27,969 bases of DNA from CAZKCK01 sp964552325 (lineage in GTDB: Bacteria > Bacteroidota > Bacteroidia > Bacteroidales > TTA-H9). The stretch spans positions 1 through 27,969 of the forward strand of contig CAZKHA010000034.1 of the NCBI GenBank assembly GCA_964552325.1, written 5' to 3'. Below, piece after piece: positions 6,537 to 15,934 of this stretch. The notes under the pieces were generated by a model. The model was not told the origin of the DNA, made no database searches, and saw only the letters and a list, made by a program, of their open reading frames with translations. Positions within the stretch are counted from its first letter, which is position 1, and each line of letters begins with the position of its first letter. The translations under genes and the position numbers were made by a program.

Positions 6537-9290
6537 TTACTGGATAATGAATTTGCCTTGGTAATTTTCGTCTTGTGCTTTAAATTCTACAAAATAGAGC
6601 CCTCGGGGCAGCTCATTTAGTCCAATTACAATTGGTTGTTCGCTGCCCTCAACAGCCATTTCCTGAACACAACTACCCAAGGAATTGTAGATTAAAATAC
6701 GTCCCTGTGGTGGGCAATTGTCAGGTAACGTTATGTAAATACGTTCTTTTGATGGATTGGGATGTATGCGTAAAAAATTTCCGGTATCTTCGGCAATGCC
6801 AGTTCCCGATTCGTAAAATTTGTACCAATTGATGTTAAACTCGGGTTGTAATATTTTGACTTTTAGCTTACTAACACCTTCGTTTAGTTTTAGTGGTGCA
6901 CCTATGGTGGTCCAGGTTTGCCAGCCACCCGTAACAGGAACGTTTAAAAAGGCATTGTTTAGTACGGTGTTAAACTCGTCAAGCTGTTGTATTTCAATTC
7001 GACCAGCAGTACCTGCCGATGCTACGCGCACTTCGGTGAAGTACATTCCCGATTTAAGAATCCGAATTTTATATTCAAGATAGTCGCCGCTATTGGTATA
7101 ACCAACATTTTGGCCACCACCAATATCCGTAGTGGTTTCCAATACAAGGCCTTGGTTTAGGCTGAAGTTTTCGGCTTCCAATTTGCCCGGAATTAGTGCT
7201 AAAATTGGTAAGTTGTTGCGAACCAAAATATTTGAAAAAGGCTGTAGAAAGGTTCCATCAACAGCCTTAACATTATTGCCAGTATAAGTCAGCTTTATCT
7301 GATCAATTTCATAAATTGTATCTTGCAGGACAATAGTAAGTTGATAGTTGTTGGAGGGGTTTACTTCAATCGATGATACAGTTGAGGCACTGCCGTTAAC
7401 GAGGCATGAAAAACCTTCGGGCGAAAAACTTGAATCCACAAGCATTTTATTGCAAGTAAGATAGATATGACCAAATTTGGTATCAGTTTCAGCCGAAACA
7501 GGCTTTGTTAAGATGTCTTCCGATTTTTTATCGGTTGTAAAACGCAAAAAGCCAATGTTGGGATCTCCTTTTTCGATCATTAGCTTTAGGGTATGTTTCC
7601 CTTTGTAAAGTACAAGGTTGTTAAGCATTGAATACGACCAAGTTTGGTATCCACCCGTAGAGGTTAGGTTTACTGAATTAGTAACATCGGCATCATCAAT
7701 AAACAGCCGGTATTTTCCTAGTGAATTATTGGCGGCATACCTTAGTTTTATGCTATACGCACAGGTTGTATCAACACTTAGTGTATAATTCATCCATTCA
7801 TTGTCCTTGGTCCAACCTACATTGTATCCATTTGAGGATGTATCTGTATCCGTAGAGTTTCCAATATCAACGGCATCGTTGCGGTAGGTCCATCCTGTAT
7901 TCCACGCAGTATAAGAACCCGTGCTTACTTGGTAAGTGGCAATATCGGTATCGAAGTATGCCTTTTTATGGCGGCCAAGGTCAAAATCAACAGCCGTAAT
8001 TACGCCAGGCACGTGGTGGTTCTTAAAGGGTTTGGAGGTACTATCAGCTACTTGTCTAAACATAGCATCTATCACATCTTTCTGAAACGCGCAATGCGAA
8101 AGTTTTGCATTTTCGGCCATCTGCATCAAAGTATTGTGCGCATATGTAACCGAAGGTTGAGTTCCACCGTTTTTCCAATAATTTAAAAGCGTTTGGTAAT
8201 CAGTGGTTTTGGTAATTGTAGTGGGGCCAACAATTGACCCGATTTTTTTCATGGGCCACCATGCCCAGCCAATTTTATTTTTCTCAACAAGGCTAATGGC
8301 ATCTGTAAACCAGACATTTGAGTTCTCGCCCGATTCGCCCAACCAAATAGGCACATTGTATTGATTTCGTAAGTTTAGGATGCCTTGTATGGAGCCTTGG
8401 TCGTTGTATGACCAGTATTTATGGAAGCTAAGCACCATGTTGTTGTCCCAGGTTGGTAACATACCGTTGTAATTATTTCCCCAGCAGTTGCCTTCAATAA
8501 TAATTATGTGTTTTGTATCAACCGTACGTATTGCATTGGTAATCTGTACTAAAAGTTGCTTTAAGGGGGTGTTTGAGTTTTCGGAGCAGCCGTTTTCGTT
8601 TCCACCTGAAGTAAAACTCCAATTCGGTTCATTTATTAGGTCGTAACCGCCTACCCAGGGTTCGTTGGCATAGCGTTGGGCAAGTTTTTTCCATAGGGCT
8701 ACGGTTTTTTGTTTGTTCAAATCGTTTTCCCAAAGCGAGGGTTTAGCAGGGTTGTAATCGCTGATGGCCTTGTCTTTTCCTTGGCCACCCGGTGCCGCGT
8801 GCAAATCGAGTAATACATACATTTGATTGGCCTTGCACCAAGCAATTAGGCTATCTGTCATTGCAAAACCCTTATCCAACCACGTGTTTTCACCAATTAG
8901 CGGCTCTTCTTCTATGGGTAAGGTATAAAGGTTATAATGCATAGGCAAGCGCACCGAGTTAAAGCCCCAAGAAGCCAGCGAATCTATATCTTTTCGGGTA
9001 CAATGGTTTGCATGCCAGGCATTATAAAATGCAGTCATGTTCTGCTCACCCACCAAATCACTAATTTTTTGTTTAATATCCCATTGAGCAATTGCAAAAT
9101 CACTCATTTCCATCATATACGGTTCTTGTAACATCCAACCGCCAAGCCCCATGCCTCGCAAAATGATTTCACCACCATTTTCATCCACAATTTTTTTTCC
9201 ACTGGCTTTTAAAAATTGGGCTGAAAGAGGTGATGCATAAGTAATTACAAGGATAAATAGGGCAAGAATAAAGGAATTTCTGAGTTTCAT
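6537..9290 (-). CDS. Multidomain GH5 beta-glucanase with two CBM6-like domains and T9SS sorting tail
   Basis: A 917-residue exported enzyme. A Sec signal peptide ends near residue 25 (PLSAQ). The GH5 catalytic domain spans about 27-400, with acid/base E221 in DLINEPN and nucleophile E319 in WLGESGE. Signature stretches are LRGMGLGGW, SVRLPMHYN and LLDLHAAPGGQ. A CBM6-like beta-sandwich follows (about 430-590), then a roughly 95-residue Ig/SWM-like domain (about 600-695). A canonical CBM6 (about 700-826, opening IPGKLEAENF) comes next, and last a type A T9SS sorting domain (about 838-917, with RIHPNPS and RGLYFVEF). The tail predicts export by the type IX system and either release or surface attachment. 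GH5 enzymes with this N-terminus act on beta-glucans; beta-1,3 or beta-1,6 specificity cannot be read from sequence by eye. A terminator-like hairpin lies upstream, between SusD1 and this gene. Confidence 0.88.
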   Translation of the reverse strand: MKLRNSFILALFILVITYASPLSAQFLKASGKKIVDENGGEIILRGMGLGGWMLQEPYMMEMSDFAIAQWDIKQKISDLVGEQNMTAFYNAWHANHCTRKDIDSLASWGFNSVRLPMHYNLYTLPIEEEPLIGENTWLDKGFAMTDSLIAWCKANQMYVLLDLHAAPGGQGKDKAISDYNPAKPSLWENDLNKQKTVALWKKLAQRYANEPWVGGYDLINEPNWSFTSGGNENGCSENSNTPLKQLLVQITNAIRTVDTKHIIIIEGNCWGNNYNGMLPTWDNNMVLSFHKYWSYNDQGSIQGILNLRNQYNVPIWLGESGENSNVWFTDAISLVEKNKIGWAWWPMKKIGSIVGPTTITKTTDYQTLLNYWKNGGTQPSVTYAHNTLMQMAENAKLSHCAFQKDVIDAMFRQVADSTSKPFKNHHVPGVITAVDFDLGRHKKAYFDTDIATYQVSTGSYTAWNTGWTYRNDAVDIGNSTDTDTSSNGYNVGWTKDNEWMNYTLSVDTTCAYSIKLRYAANNSLGKYRLFIDDADVTNSVNLTSTGGYQTWSYSMLNNLVLYKGKHTLKLMIEKGDPNIGFLRFTTDKKSEDILTKPVSAETDTKFGHIYLTCNKMLVDSSFSPEGFSCLVNGSASTVSSIEVNPSNNYQLTIVLQDTIYEIDQIKLTYTGNNVKAVDGTFLQPFSNILVRNNLPILALIPGKLEAENFSLNQGLVLETTTDIGGGQNVGYTNSGDYLEYKIRILKSGMYFTEVRVASAGTAGRIEIQQLDEFNTVLNNAFLNVPVTGGWQTWTTIGAPLKLNEGVSKLKVKILQPEFNINWYKFYESGTGIAEDTGNFLRIHPNPSKERIYITLPDNCPPQGRILIYNSLGSCVQEMAVEGSEQPIVIGLNELPRGLYFVEFKAQDENYQGKFIIQ

Positions 9291-9336
9291 TAGGGTAAAA
9301 ATTGCAATGGGTTTTTAATTCGGGTGATGCTAGGTA

Positions 9337-9372
9337 TTAAAAAGCCAGCCGTTAATTTTAACGGCCAGCTTT
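9337..9372 (-). terminator. Terminator/attenuator hairpin between SusD1 and the GH5 gene
   Basis: AAAGCCAGCCGTTA (9341-9354) folds against TAACGGCCAGCTTT (9359-9372) with a 4-nt loop. It gives 7 bp, a CA/CA internal mismatch, then 5 bp, and on the minus strand runs into TTTTTAATACC. It starts 22 nt after the SusD1 stop and precedes the GH5 start by about 50 nt. No promoter is visible between hairpin and GH5, so downstream enzyme genes probably depend on read-through. Confidence 0.75.
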
Positions 9373-9394
9373 TATTATTAATTGACTAAATTGC

Positions 9395-10882
9395 TTAGTA
9401 TCCAGGATTTTGAACGAGCTTTGTGTTATAAAGTTCGCCAAGCGGAATTGGCAGTATTTCGTTTTTATTGGGTGTGAATCCTTTAGGTGCCAATACAGAA
9501 GTGGCTTTAGCGGTGCGCACCAAATCGAAAAAACGATGGCCTTCGGTGGCAAGTTCTAAGCGCCTTTCATTATAAATATTATCGAGTGTGGCTGGGATTG
9601 AGGGCAATCCTACACGTGCACGCACTGCATCGAGGTATTGCTGTGCTTTTGCTAAATCGCCATTGCCGCGAACCAAGGCTTCTGCTTCCATCAAGTAAAC
9701 GTCGGCTAACCTGATTTCGATAACATTGTTGGGATAATTGATGACGGGGTCGCCGCCAATGGTGGAGTAAAACTCTTCGAGTGGGGCATATTTGCGGCAG
9801 AAATAACCCGTATTCATATACCCTTTTTCGTAGGTTGCAACACCTGCAGAAACCATACTATCAACATTATAAATGGTGTGTTTATAGCGAGGATCGTTTT
9901 TCATCACATTCACCAACTCAGGCGTAACGGGGTTAAAGCCCCAGCCAGCTTTAAATGTAGGGCCAACAAATGCGCGTGGGCCAATCATTTGGGTGTAAAC
10001 ATTGCCTTCAAAATTTGGCCAAGCTTCCCAGCCATGCAAACCCTTAGAAGTATGTGCAATTTCAAAAACTGACTCAGCATTGTATTCATTATCAGCCCTA
10101 AATACTTGACCAAAATCATCTAACAGTCGATAAGTGGTTGATGTATTAACCTGTTCAAAAAGCTCTGCGGCCTCAAGCATCCGGCTTTCGTTGTTTTGAT
10201 AAAGGATAACCTTTCCCAGCAGGGCTTGTGCCGCCCCTTTTGTAGCACGTCCGTTTTCTTCAACTGGAATTGAAATGGGCAGGTTGGGGATGGCTTCTTT
10301 TAAATCCTTCTCAATTTGAGCCCAAACATCGGCAGGGGGAGCTTGAACCACATCAAAAATTGTGGCAGGTGATACCGGTTCGGTAAAGAGCGGTACGTTT
10401 TTGAAAAGGCGAACAAGATCGAAGTAAAAATACCCGCGCAGAAACTTTGCTTCGGCAGTAAACCTCGCTTTAAGAGCCTCATCCATCGGAATATCAGGTA
10501 GTTTCGATAATAAAATATTGCTTCTATAAACACCTGTAAAATTACGTTTCCAAAAATCGGCCTGGATTCCAACAGCGGGGTCAACCGTAAAATTGTTCCA
10601 TGCTTGCCAAGCGGGCACGTCCGATGAACTGGCGCCACCAGCATAGCAATCGTCCGATGCTGAATTTAAGGGACCCAGTTTATTTGAGTAGGTGTCACCA
10701 CACTCTGTACCTAGGGGATCATAAGCAGCTACCAGTCCATTATATGCTTCGGTTGCGTTCCGGTAATAGTTTTCTTCAAGTGCAGTACCCTTGGGATCAG
10801 CTTCCAAAAAATCTTTTGTACATGCACTGAGTAATAAGGATGTAGCAAAAGCAAGAATGATGATATAATTTAATTTTTTCAT
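9395..10882 (-). CDS. SusD/RagB-family starch-binding-like surface lipoprotein (SusD1)
   Basis: A 495-residue lipoprotein with Cys21 in LLLSAC. Its body is the RagB/SusD family of helical TPR-like glycan-binding lids. Family landmarks are the N-terminal CTKDFLEADPKG, the helix motif AKFLRGYFYFDLVRLFKNVPL, the C-terminal RLADVYLMEAEAL and the ending NERRLELATEGHRFFDLVRT. It would sit on its SusC partner as a hinged lid that captures oligosaccharide. It starts 21 nt after the SusC1 stop, and the pair ends at a terminator-like hairpin. The two SusD proteins here differ a good deal, so they may favour different oligosaccharides. The ligand itself is inferred from the neighbouring GH16, GH30 and GH5 genes as a beta-1,3/1,6-glucan. 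Confidence 0.95.
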   Translation of the reverse strand: MKKLNYIIILAFATSLLLSACTKDFLEADPKGTALEENYYRNATEAYNGLVAAYDPLGTECGDTYSNKLGPLNSASDDCYAGGASSSDVPAWQAWNNFTVDPAVGIQADFWKRNFTGVYRSNILLSKLPDIPMDEALKARFTAEAKFLRGYFYFDLVRLFKNVPLFTEPVSPATIFDVVQAPPADVWAQIEKDLKEAIPNLPISIPVEENGRATKGAAQALLGKVILYQNNESRMLEAAELFEQVNTSTTYRLLDDFGQVFRADNEYNAESVFEIAHTSKGLHGWEAWPNFEGNVYTQMIGPRAFVGPTFKAGWGFNPVTPELVNVMKNDPRYKHTIYNVDSMVSAGVATYEKGYMNTGYFCRKYAPLEEFYSTIGGDPVINYPNNVIEIRLADVYLMEAEALVRGNGDLAKAQQYLDAVRARVGLPSIPATLDNIYNERRLELATEGHRFFDLVRTAKATSVLAPKGFTPNKNEILPIPLGELYNTKLVQNPGY

Positions 10883-10903
10883 GACTAATCTGTTTTAAAG
10901 TGA

Positions 10904-13900
10904 TTAAAATGAAACGTTTATACCTGCCATGAATGATTTGGCCTGGGGATACACGCCACGGTCGATGCCATAGCTTCCTCCACCTATTTCGGGGTCGAAA
11001 CCGGTATAGGAAGTAATTGTTAGCAAATTGTTTGCACTTACGTAAAACCTAAGTTGTTGTAAACCAATTTTCGAAAGCAGTTTTTTTGGCAACGTATAGC
11101 CAATTTGGAAAGATTTTACACGGAAATAAGCACCACTGGTTAAATAGAACGACGAAGGGCTGCTGAAATTTTTGTTTGGGTCGCCAACAACTAATCGGGG
11201 GTAGAAATCGGAAGAGCCTTCTTCGGTCCAACGTCCCAGTGCATCCGATGTCCAGTTAGCACCAACCACATCAAGTCTTCGTAAAGCATTGTAAACCTGG
11301 TTGCCAGCTACACCCTGACCAAAAACCAATACATCAAATCCTTTATAGTTGGCTGATGTAGTAAATCCATAAGTCCAGTTAGGAGTTGGGTCACCTATTA
11401 CCTTACGGTCTTCGGCGGTAATTTTGCCATCTCCGTTCAAGTCAGCGAATTTGAAATCGCCAGGTTTGGCATTGGGTTGTATTTTATTTCCTTCTTCATC
11501 TTTGTAATAGTTAATCTCGGCATTCGATTGAAAGATTCCGAGTACTTCAAAACCGTAGAATGAGCCAATGGCTTCGCCCACAATATTGCGCGAAAGTTCA
11601 TAATCGCTTGATTGGAAATTGGCTCCGGTAGTGAATTTTACCGTACCTAAGTCGTTTATTTCATTGGTTAAGTACGAAACATTGCCATTTATCTTAAAAT
11701 CAACCTCGCTAAACTTTTTGTGGAATCCAATTTCCAATTCAACACCTTTATTGGTCATTTCAGCCACATTGCCCCATGGATTTCCTGATACACCAACATA
11801 AAGCGGTAAGATGATAGGCCGTAACATACCCGAAGTTTTTTTACTATACAGATCAAAAACCACCGTGAAATAATCGAATAACGTGCTTTCAAAGCCGAAG
11901 TTTGTTTGGCTGGTTTCTTCCCATTTTAAATCTTGATTCGAGGGTGCATTGGGGCTATAACCAATCACATACATATCATTTCCAAAGGTATAATTCCGTC
12001 CACCACCAATGGTACTTAAATACATAAAATTACCAATTTCGTCATAACCAACTACACCATACGAACCACGTAGTTTTAAGAAACTTATGGCACCATTACG
12101 GTTCCAAAAGTCTTCTCTTGATATTACCCAACCCGCAGAAACCGAAGGAAATACACCATACTTATTGTTTCCACCAAAACGTGATGATCCATCACGGCGA
12201 ACAATGCCCGTAAACAGGTATTTTTCATCGTAGTTGTATGTTAAACGGCTTAAGACAGATGAAATAATATGATCGGGGCTCTCCCAGCCATAAGCAAGGA
12301 TTTTGTCGGCAGTGGTTGCATAGTTCATCGAGGCTTCATCAAAGGTGTTTACAGGTAAATCTTGGTAGGTTACTCCAGTACCTTTTGAGTTTTCAATAAA
12401 CGTGCTTAATCCGAAAAGTGCCGTAAAATTGTGTTTATCAATGGATTTTGTGTAGGAGGCAGTATTTTCAAAATTGTATCTAAAGCCTTTGTTATTGTCT
12501 TTTGAGTACGAATTTATGGCTGTGGAAGAAGAAGCGTTTAGATAAGTAACCGGGTTAAAGCTTTCACCTCCCCAAAAAGCTAATTTTGCCCCAAAATCCG
12601 ATTTTAGTTTAAGGCCTTTAATGGGTTCAATCTCAATAAACATATTGCCTACCAAGTTATCTGACCAGCCAAAATTGCCCTGTTTGGTTTGAATGTAAGC
12701 CAACGGGTTTGTTAGTTCTTGACCAACATATTTTGAAATACCATATGGATTTCCATCGGCATCGAGTTCAACGGGGTGATCGATGTAGGGCGATCCATTA
12801 GCGGCAATCGGGTCGGTAATAACCGAAGGCGTTACAGGGTCGAGGTTAACTGCCGACGCCAACGGGCCACCATATTCACTGTTTGTGTTTAATGCCCCTT
12901 GGCTTTTAATATGTGAATAGCCTAAGTTATTTCCAAACGTGAGCCATTTTTTTACCTTATGCGTTGAGTTTAGGCGTAAATTCAAGCGGTTATAGTTTGA
13001 TATTGATGTTGCTACCACACCTTGTTGATCGAAGTAGCCAATGGAAGTGTAAAAGTTCGAGATTTCATTTCCGCCGCTAATGCTAAGCTCGTGGTTCATG
13101 ATGCCAGCATTCTTGTTAAAAATAAGGTCTTGCCAATCAGTGCCTTCACCCAACGATTCGGGGTTGGCAAATAGGGCAGCTTGTCCAGCGTTTACGGCTG
13201 CTTCGTTGCGAAGCGTGGCATATTCGGTGGCATTAAGCAAATCAAGCTTTTTGGCAGGAGATTGTGTTCCAAAATAGGCGTTGTAATTTACTGCTAGGCC
13301 ATTGGATTGAATGGTTCCCTGACGGCCTTTTTTGGTGGTGATAAGTATTACCCCCGCTGCAGCCCTTGTACCATAAATAGCAGCCGATGCAGCATCTTTC
13401 AAAACTTCAATAGATTCGATATCGCTGGAATTGAGGTAATCAATCCCTCCATTATCCACGGGCATTCCATCTACTACATACAGTGGGTCGCAGGCATTAA
13501 TTGACGTTGTGCCCCTAATACGGACTGTTGAACCAGCACCTGGAGAACCTGAACTACTGGTAACCGTTATACCTGATGTACGGCCCTGTAAGGCGTTTTC
13601 GATTCTCACAATTTGTTGATTTTCAATGTCTGCAGCCTTAACGCTTGTAATTGCTCCGGTAACCACGCTTTTCTTTTGGGTTCCATATCCTATTACAACA
13701 ATTCCTTCAAGACCTGTGGTTACGTCTTCCATAACAACATTGAGTGGTACGCCAGCAACAGCAGAAATTTCTTGTTTTAGCTTCCCCACAAACGAAAACA
13801 CCAAGGTTTCGGTAGGTTTAGAAGTGGTTAGACTAAACGTGCCGTTGATGCTTGAGATAGTTCCTTCGGTAGTGCCTTTAACTACGATGCTTACGCCCGG

Positions 13901-14050
13901 CAGGGTTTCTTTTGTGTTATCACGAATTGTGCCTGTGTAAGTGTAGGTTTTTTGGGCAAAGAGGTTGGATGCCCCTACCAAAAGCAGGATTGCCAAGAGC
14001 CAAAACCGCCGCTTGGCTTGGTCAATTTTTAGGTAGCGATTGTTAATCAT
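10904..14050 (-). CDS. SusC/RagA-family TonB-dependent outer-membrane glycan transporter (SusC1)
   Basis: A 1048-residue outer-membrane beta-barrel importer. The signal peptide carries an unusually long charged lead (about 15 residues, MINNRYLKIDQAKRRF) and ends near NLFAQ (residue 33). A carboxypeptidase-regulatory-like domain spans about 36-112 (LPGVSIVVKGTTEGT). The TonB-box region is GIVVIGYGTQKK (about 116-127). The plug domain continues to about 245 with VRIRGTTSIN, DPLYVVDGMP and SIEVLKDAASAAIYGTRAA. The barrel ends in INVSF with the terminal Phe recognised by the BAM machinery. SusD1 follows 21 nt downstream. A promoter candidate with both -33 and -7 elements lies 90 nt upstream, and the preceding operon ends in a terminator, so SusC1-SusD1 can be a separate transcription unit. 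Imported substrate is inferred to be beta-glucan oligosaccharide. Confidence 0.95.
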   Translation of the reverse strand: MINNRYLKIDQAKRRFWLLAILLLVGASNLFAQKTYTYTGTIRDNTKETLPGVSIVVKGTTEGTISSINGTFSLTTSKPTETLVFSFVGKLKQEISAVAGVPLNVVMEDVTTGLEGIVVIGYGTQKKSVVTGAITSVKAADIENQQIVRIENALQGRTSGITVTSSSGSPGAGSTVRIRGTTSINACDPLYVVDGMPVDNGGIDYLNSSDIESIEVLKDAASAAIYGTRAAAGVILITTKKGRQGTIQSNGLAVNYNAYFGTQSPAKKLDLLNATEYATLRNEAAVNAGQAALFANPESLGEGTDWQDLIFNKNAGIMNHELSISGGNEISNFYTSIGYFDQQGVVATSISNYNRLNLRLNSTHKVKKWLTFGNNLGYSHIKSQGALNTNSEYGGPLASAVNLDPVTPSVITDPIAANGSPYIDHPVELDADGNPYGISKYVGQELTNPLAYIQTKQGNFGWSDNLVGNMFIEIEPIKGLKLKSDFGAKLAFWGGESFNPVTYLNASSSTAINSYSKDNNKGFRYNFENTASYTKSIDKHNFTALFGLSTFIENSKGTGVTYQDLPVNTFDEASMNYATTADKILAYGWESPDHIISSVLSRLTYNYDEKYLFTGIVRRDGSSRFGGNNKYGVFPSVSAGWVISREDFWNRNGAISFLKLRGSYGVVGYDEIGNFMYLSTIGGGRNYTFGNDMYVIGYSPNAPSNQDLKWEETSQTNFGFESTLFDYFTVVFDLYSKKTSGMLRPIILPLYVGVSGNPWGNVAEMTNKGVELEIGFHKKFSEVDFKINGNVSYLTNEINDLGTVKFTTGANFQSSDYELSRNIVGEAIGSFYGFEVLGIFQSNAEINYYKDEEGNKIQPNAKPGDFKFADLNGDGKITAEDRKVIGDPTPNWTYGFTTSANYKGFDVLVFGQGVAGNQVYNALRRLDVVGANWTSDALGRWTEEGSSDFYPRLVVGDPNKNFSSPSSFYLTSGAYFRVKSFQIGYTLPKKLLSKIGLQQLRFYVSANNLLTITSYTGFDPEIGGGSYGIDRGVYPQAKSFMAGINVSF

Positions 14051-14139
14051 AACTAAATGAATTGGTTAATAGTGTAATTTATGTGATGTGTGTTACCAAG
14101 CCTTACAACGAGAACTATGTGCTTGGTGTTAATAGTACA

Positions 14140-14171
14140 CGAAGATACTATGAATTTAATTTTTATGCAAA
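14140..14171 (-). promoter_or_regulatory. Promoter candidate for SusC1-SusD1
   Basis: Minus strand: TTTG (14171-14168), 20-nt spacer, TATCTTCG (14147-14140), close to the Bacteroidota pattern TTTG-N19-21-TAnnTTTG with one mismatch. It lies 90 nt upstream of the SusC1 ATG and downstream of the terminator that closes the SusCD2 unit. The extended box ACACGAAGATA (14137-14147 on the plus strand) recurs upstream of the PKD lipoprotein gene. The rest of the 345-bp spacer (14051-14395) shows no gene. Confidence 0.5.
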
Positions 14172-14390
14172 GCCCTGCAATAGAAAAAGCCCTGGTTTTC
14201 GGACCCTATTTTTATTAAAAGATTGTTATACAAATAGTAATCATTCTATTAAGAACTAAACTAAATTGAAGGATTTTCAATGAACACAGCTGCTGTTATC
14301 CGTTCTTAGTGTTTTTAGTACACTAACATTAGGCTAGTACTGCTAATAAGTGCTTAAAGGTACATCTTTTTCATTGCAAATGCTCAAAAA

Positions 14391-14423
14391 TAATAAAGGT
14401 AAGGCCGTTGTGGACCTTACCTT
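14391..14423 (-). terminator. Intrinsic terminator after SusD2
   Basis: AAGGTAAGG (14396-14404) pairs with CCTTACCTT (14415-14423), a 9-bp stem that CC/GG inside can extend across one bulged base. On the minus strand it runs into TATTATTTTTG. It lies 33 nt downstream of the SusD2 stop and separates the SusCD2 unit from the SusCD1 unit. Confidence 0.7.
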
Positions 14424-14455
14424 CATCATAAGAAAGCGCAGAAATTGCTAAATAC

Positions 14456-15922
14456 TTAGTAGCCTGTATTTTGTGTAAGGCTGGTGTTTTTATCAAGTTC
14501 TCCTTGGGGTATTGGCCACAGCAAGCTGTTTTGGTTTAATTGATAGCCCAAATTTTCGCCATTGGCACCTTTAGCATTGTTAATCACCTCAATGGCTCTT
14601 CCGGTACGTTTAAGGTCGTACCAACGATGGCCTTCGAAAGCCAATTCCAGCCTACGTTCTTTTTCGATAGCCAGGCGCATAGAGGCTTGATCGTTGGCAG
14701 GCGTGTTGCCAAGGTTTACGCGTGAACGAATTTGATTTACAAGTTCAGCAGCACCAGCCACATCACCAAGTTCGTTCAAAGCTTCTGCTTTTAGTAGAAT
14801 GATATCGGCCAAGCGAATGAAGATGTAATTTTGCGGGCTGGGAGAGGTATTGTTGCGATATTTATACAAGAAAGGATACTGTTTCTGTGGCCAATGGATA
14901 TCATTCCATTTCCCACTTACATCCAAAAAAGTTATAGACGAAGCTTTGCGAATAGCATCACCTTCGTTGTCAAAAGCTTTTACCAAATCGTTAGAAGGAA
15001 TATTGAATTTTTTCCAATCCATTCCTATAAACATGCTGGCGCCCCAGTTGCCACTAGAACTAGTTCCTTCATAGTTAATTTCAAAGATGGCTTCGGCTTG
15101 GTTTTCGGCAGAATTATCCCACAATTGGTCGTAATTGGGCAACAAACTGTAAGGGCCGGCAATTACTGCATTGCAATAATCAAGTACCCTTGAATAATCG
15201 CGTGGTTCGATAGTGGCATATACCTTGGCAAGCATTGCATTAGCAGCTCCTTTGGTTACATAGCCCTTGTTTTCCTTGCTTACCTTAACACTGCCCAAGG
15301 CAGTTTCCAGGTCTTTGATAATCTGTGCATAAACATCGGCTTGGGGTACGCGTGGAGGGAACAATATCGGGTAAATTTCGGGAAGCAATTCGGCACTAAT
15401 CGTTTTTACTTCTTTAAGCTGCAGGGGCACATCGCCCCACAGTTGGGTCAATTGGAAGTAACAAAAAGCCCTGATGAACGAAGCTTCGCCTATAATTTCG
15501 GCTTTGCGTTCGCTGGCCAAGCTAGCATCGGGGCATAAATCAATATTGTTGATTAATACATTCGATTTTCCAATTGTTCCATATAAGTATGCCCAGTCGC
15601 GGCTAACATTGGTGTTGGTGGCATCAATGTTGTAATCGTCAATTTGAAAGTTGGCGGGATTGTCTGCACCTGCATAGGCATCGTCTGATTGGGCGTCACC
15701 GTTTACAAAGTAATCAAGTTCAAAGTATTCGTTGCGAAAATCTGCATACAGACCATTTAAACCAGACTCAACTTCTGCAGCGGTTTTATAAACAGGTGTA
15801 GTGTCATTATCTACTTCAACCTTGATGCTCCGATCTGAAGGCTTTAGGTCGAGGAATTTTTCACAACCATAAAATGGCAGTATGAACGCAGCGATGATAA
15901 TATATTTTATGCTATTTTTCAT
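14456..15922 (-). CDS. SusD/RagB-family surface lipoprotein (SusD2)
   Basis: A 488-residue lipoprotein with Cys20 in PFYGC, followed by the family opening EKFLDLKPSDRS. SusD/RagB landmarks include the helix IGEASFIRAFCYFQLTQLWG with DVPLQL, the stretch FIRLADIILLKAEALNELGD and the C-terminal EKERRLELAFEGHRWYDLKRTG, ending LTQNTGY. It should cap SusC2 and bind the incoming oligosaccharide. It starts 12 nt after the SusC2 stop, which implies tight co-expression. Sequence outside the family landmarks is unlike SusD1, and its mid-region (residues about 270-340, with GNWGASMFIGMDWKK) differs in length and aromatic content. A different ligand preference is plausible but not shown. Confidence 0.95.
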   Translation of the reverse strand: MKNSIKYIIIAAFILPFYGCEKFLDLKPSDRSIKVEVDNDTTPVYKTAAEVESGLNGLYADFRNEYFELDYFVNGDAQSDDAYAGADNPANFQIDDYNIDATNTNVSRDWAYLYGTIGKSNVLINNIDLCPDASLASERKAEIIGEASFIRAFCYFQLTQLWGDVPLQLKEVKTISAELLPEIYPILFPPRVPQADVYAQIIKDLETALGSVKVSKENKGYVTKGAANAMLAKVYATIEPRDYSRVLDYCNAVIAGPYSLLPNYDQLWDNSAENQAEAIFEINYEGTSSSGNWGASMFIGMDWKKFNIPSNDLVKAFDNEGDAIRKASSITFLDVSGKWNDIHWPQKQYPFLYKYRNNTSPSPQNYIFIRLADIILLKAEALNELGDVAGAAELVNQIRSRVNLGNTPANDQASMRLAIEKERRLELAFEGHRWYDLKRTGRAIEVINNAKGANGENLGYQLNQNSLLWPIPQGELDKNTSLTQNTGY

Positions 15923-15934
15923 GATGTCTGAGTA

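Noticed and set aside
14062..14259. 65-codon plus-strand ORF in the SusC1 upstream spacer
   Set aside because: No recognisable features, antisense to a promoter candidate, composition typical of AT-rich spacer.
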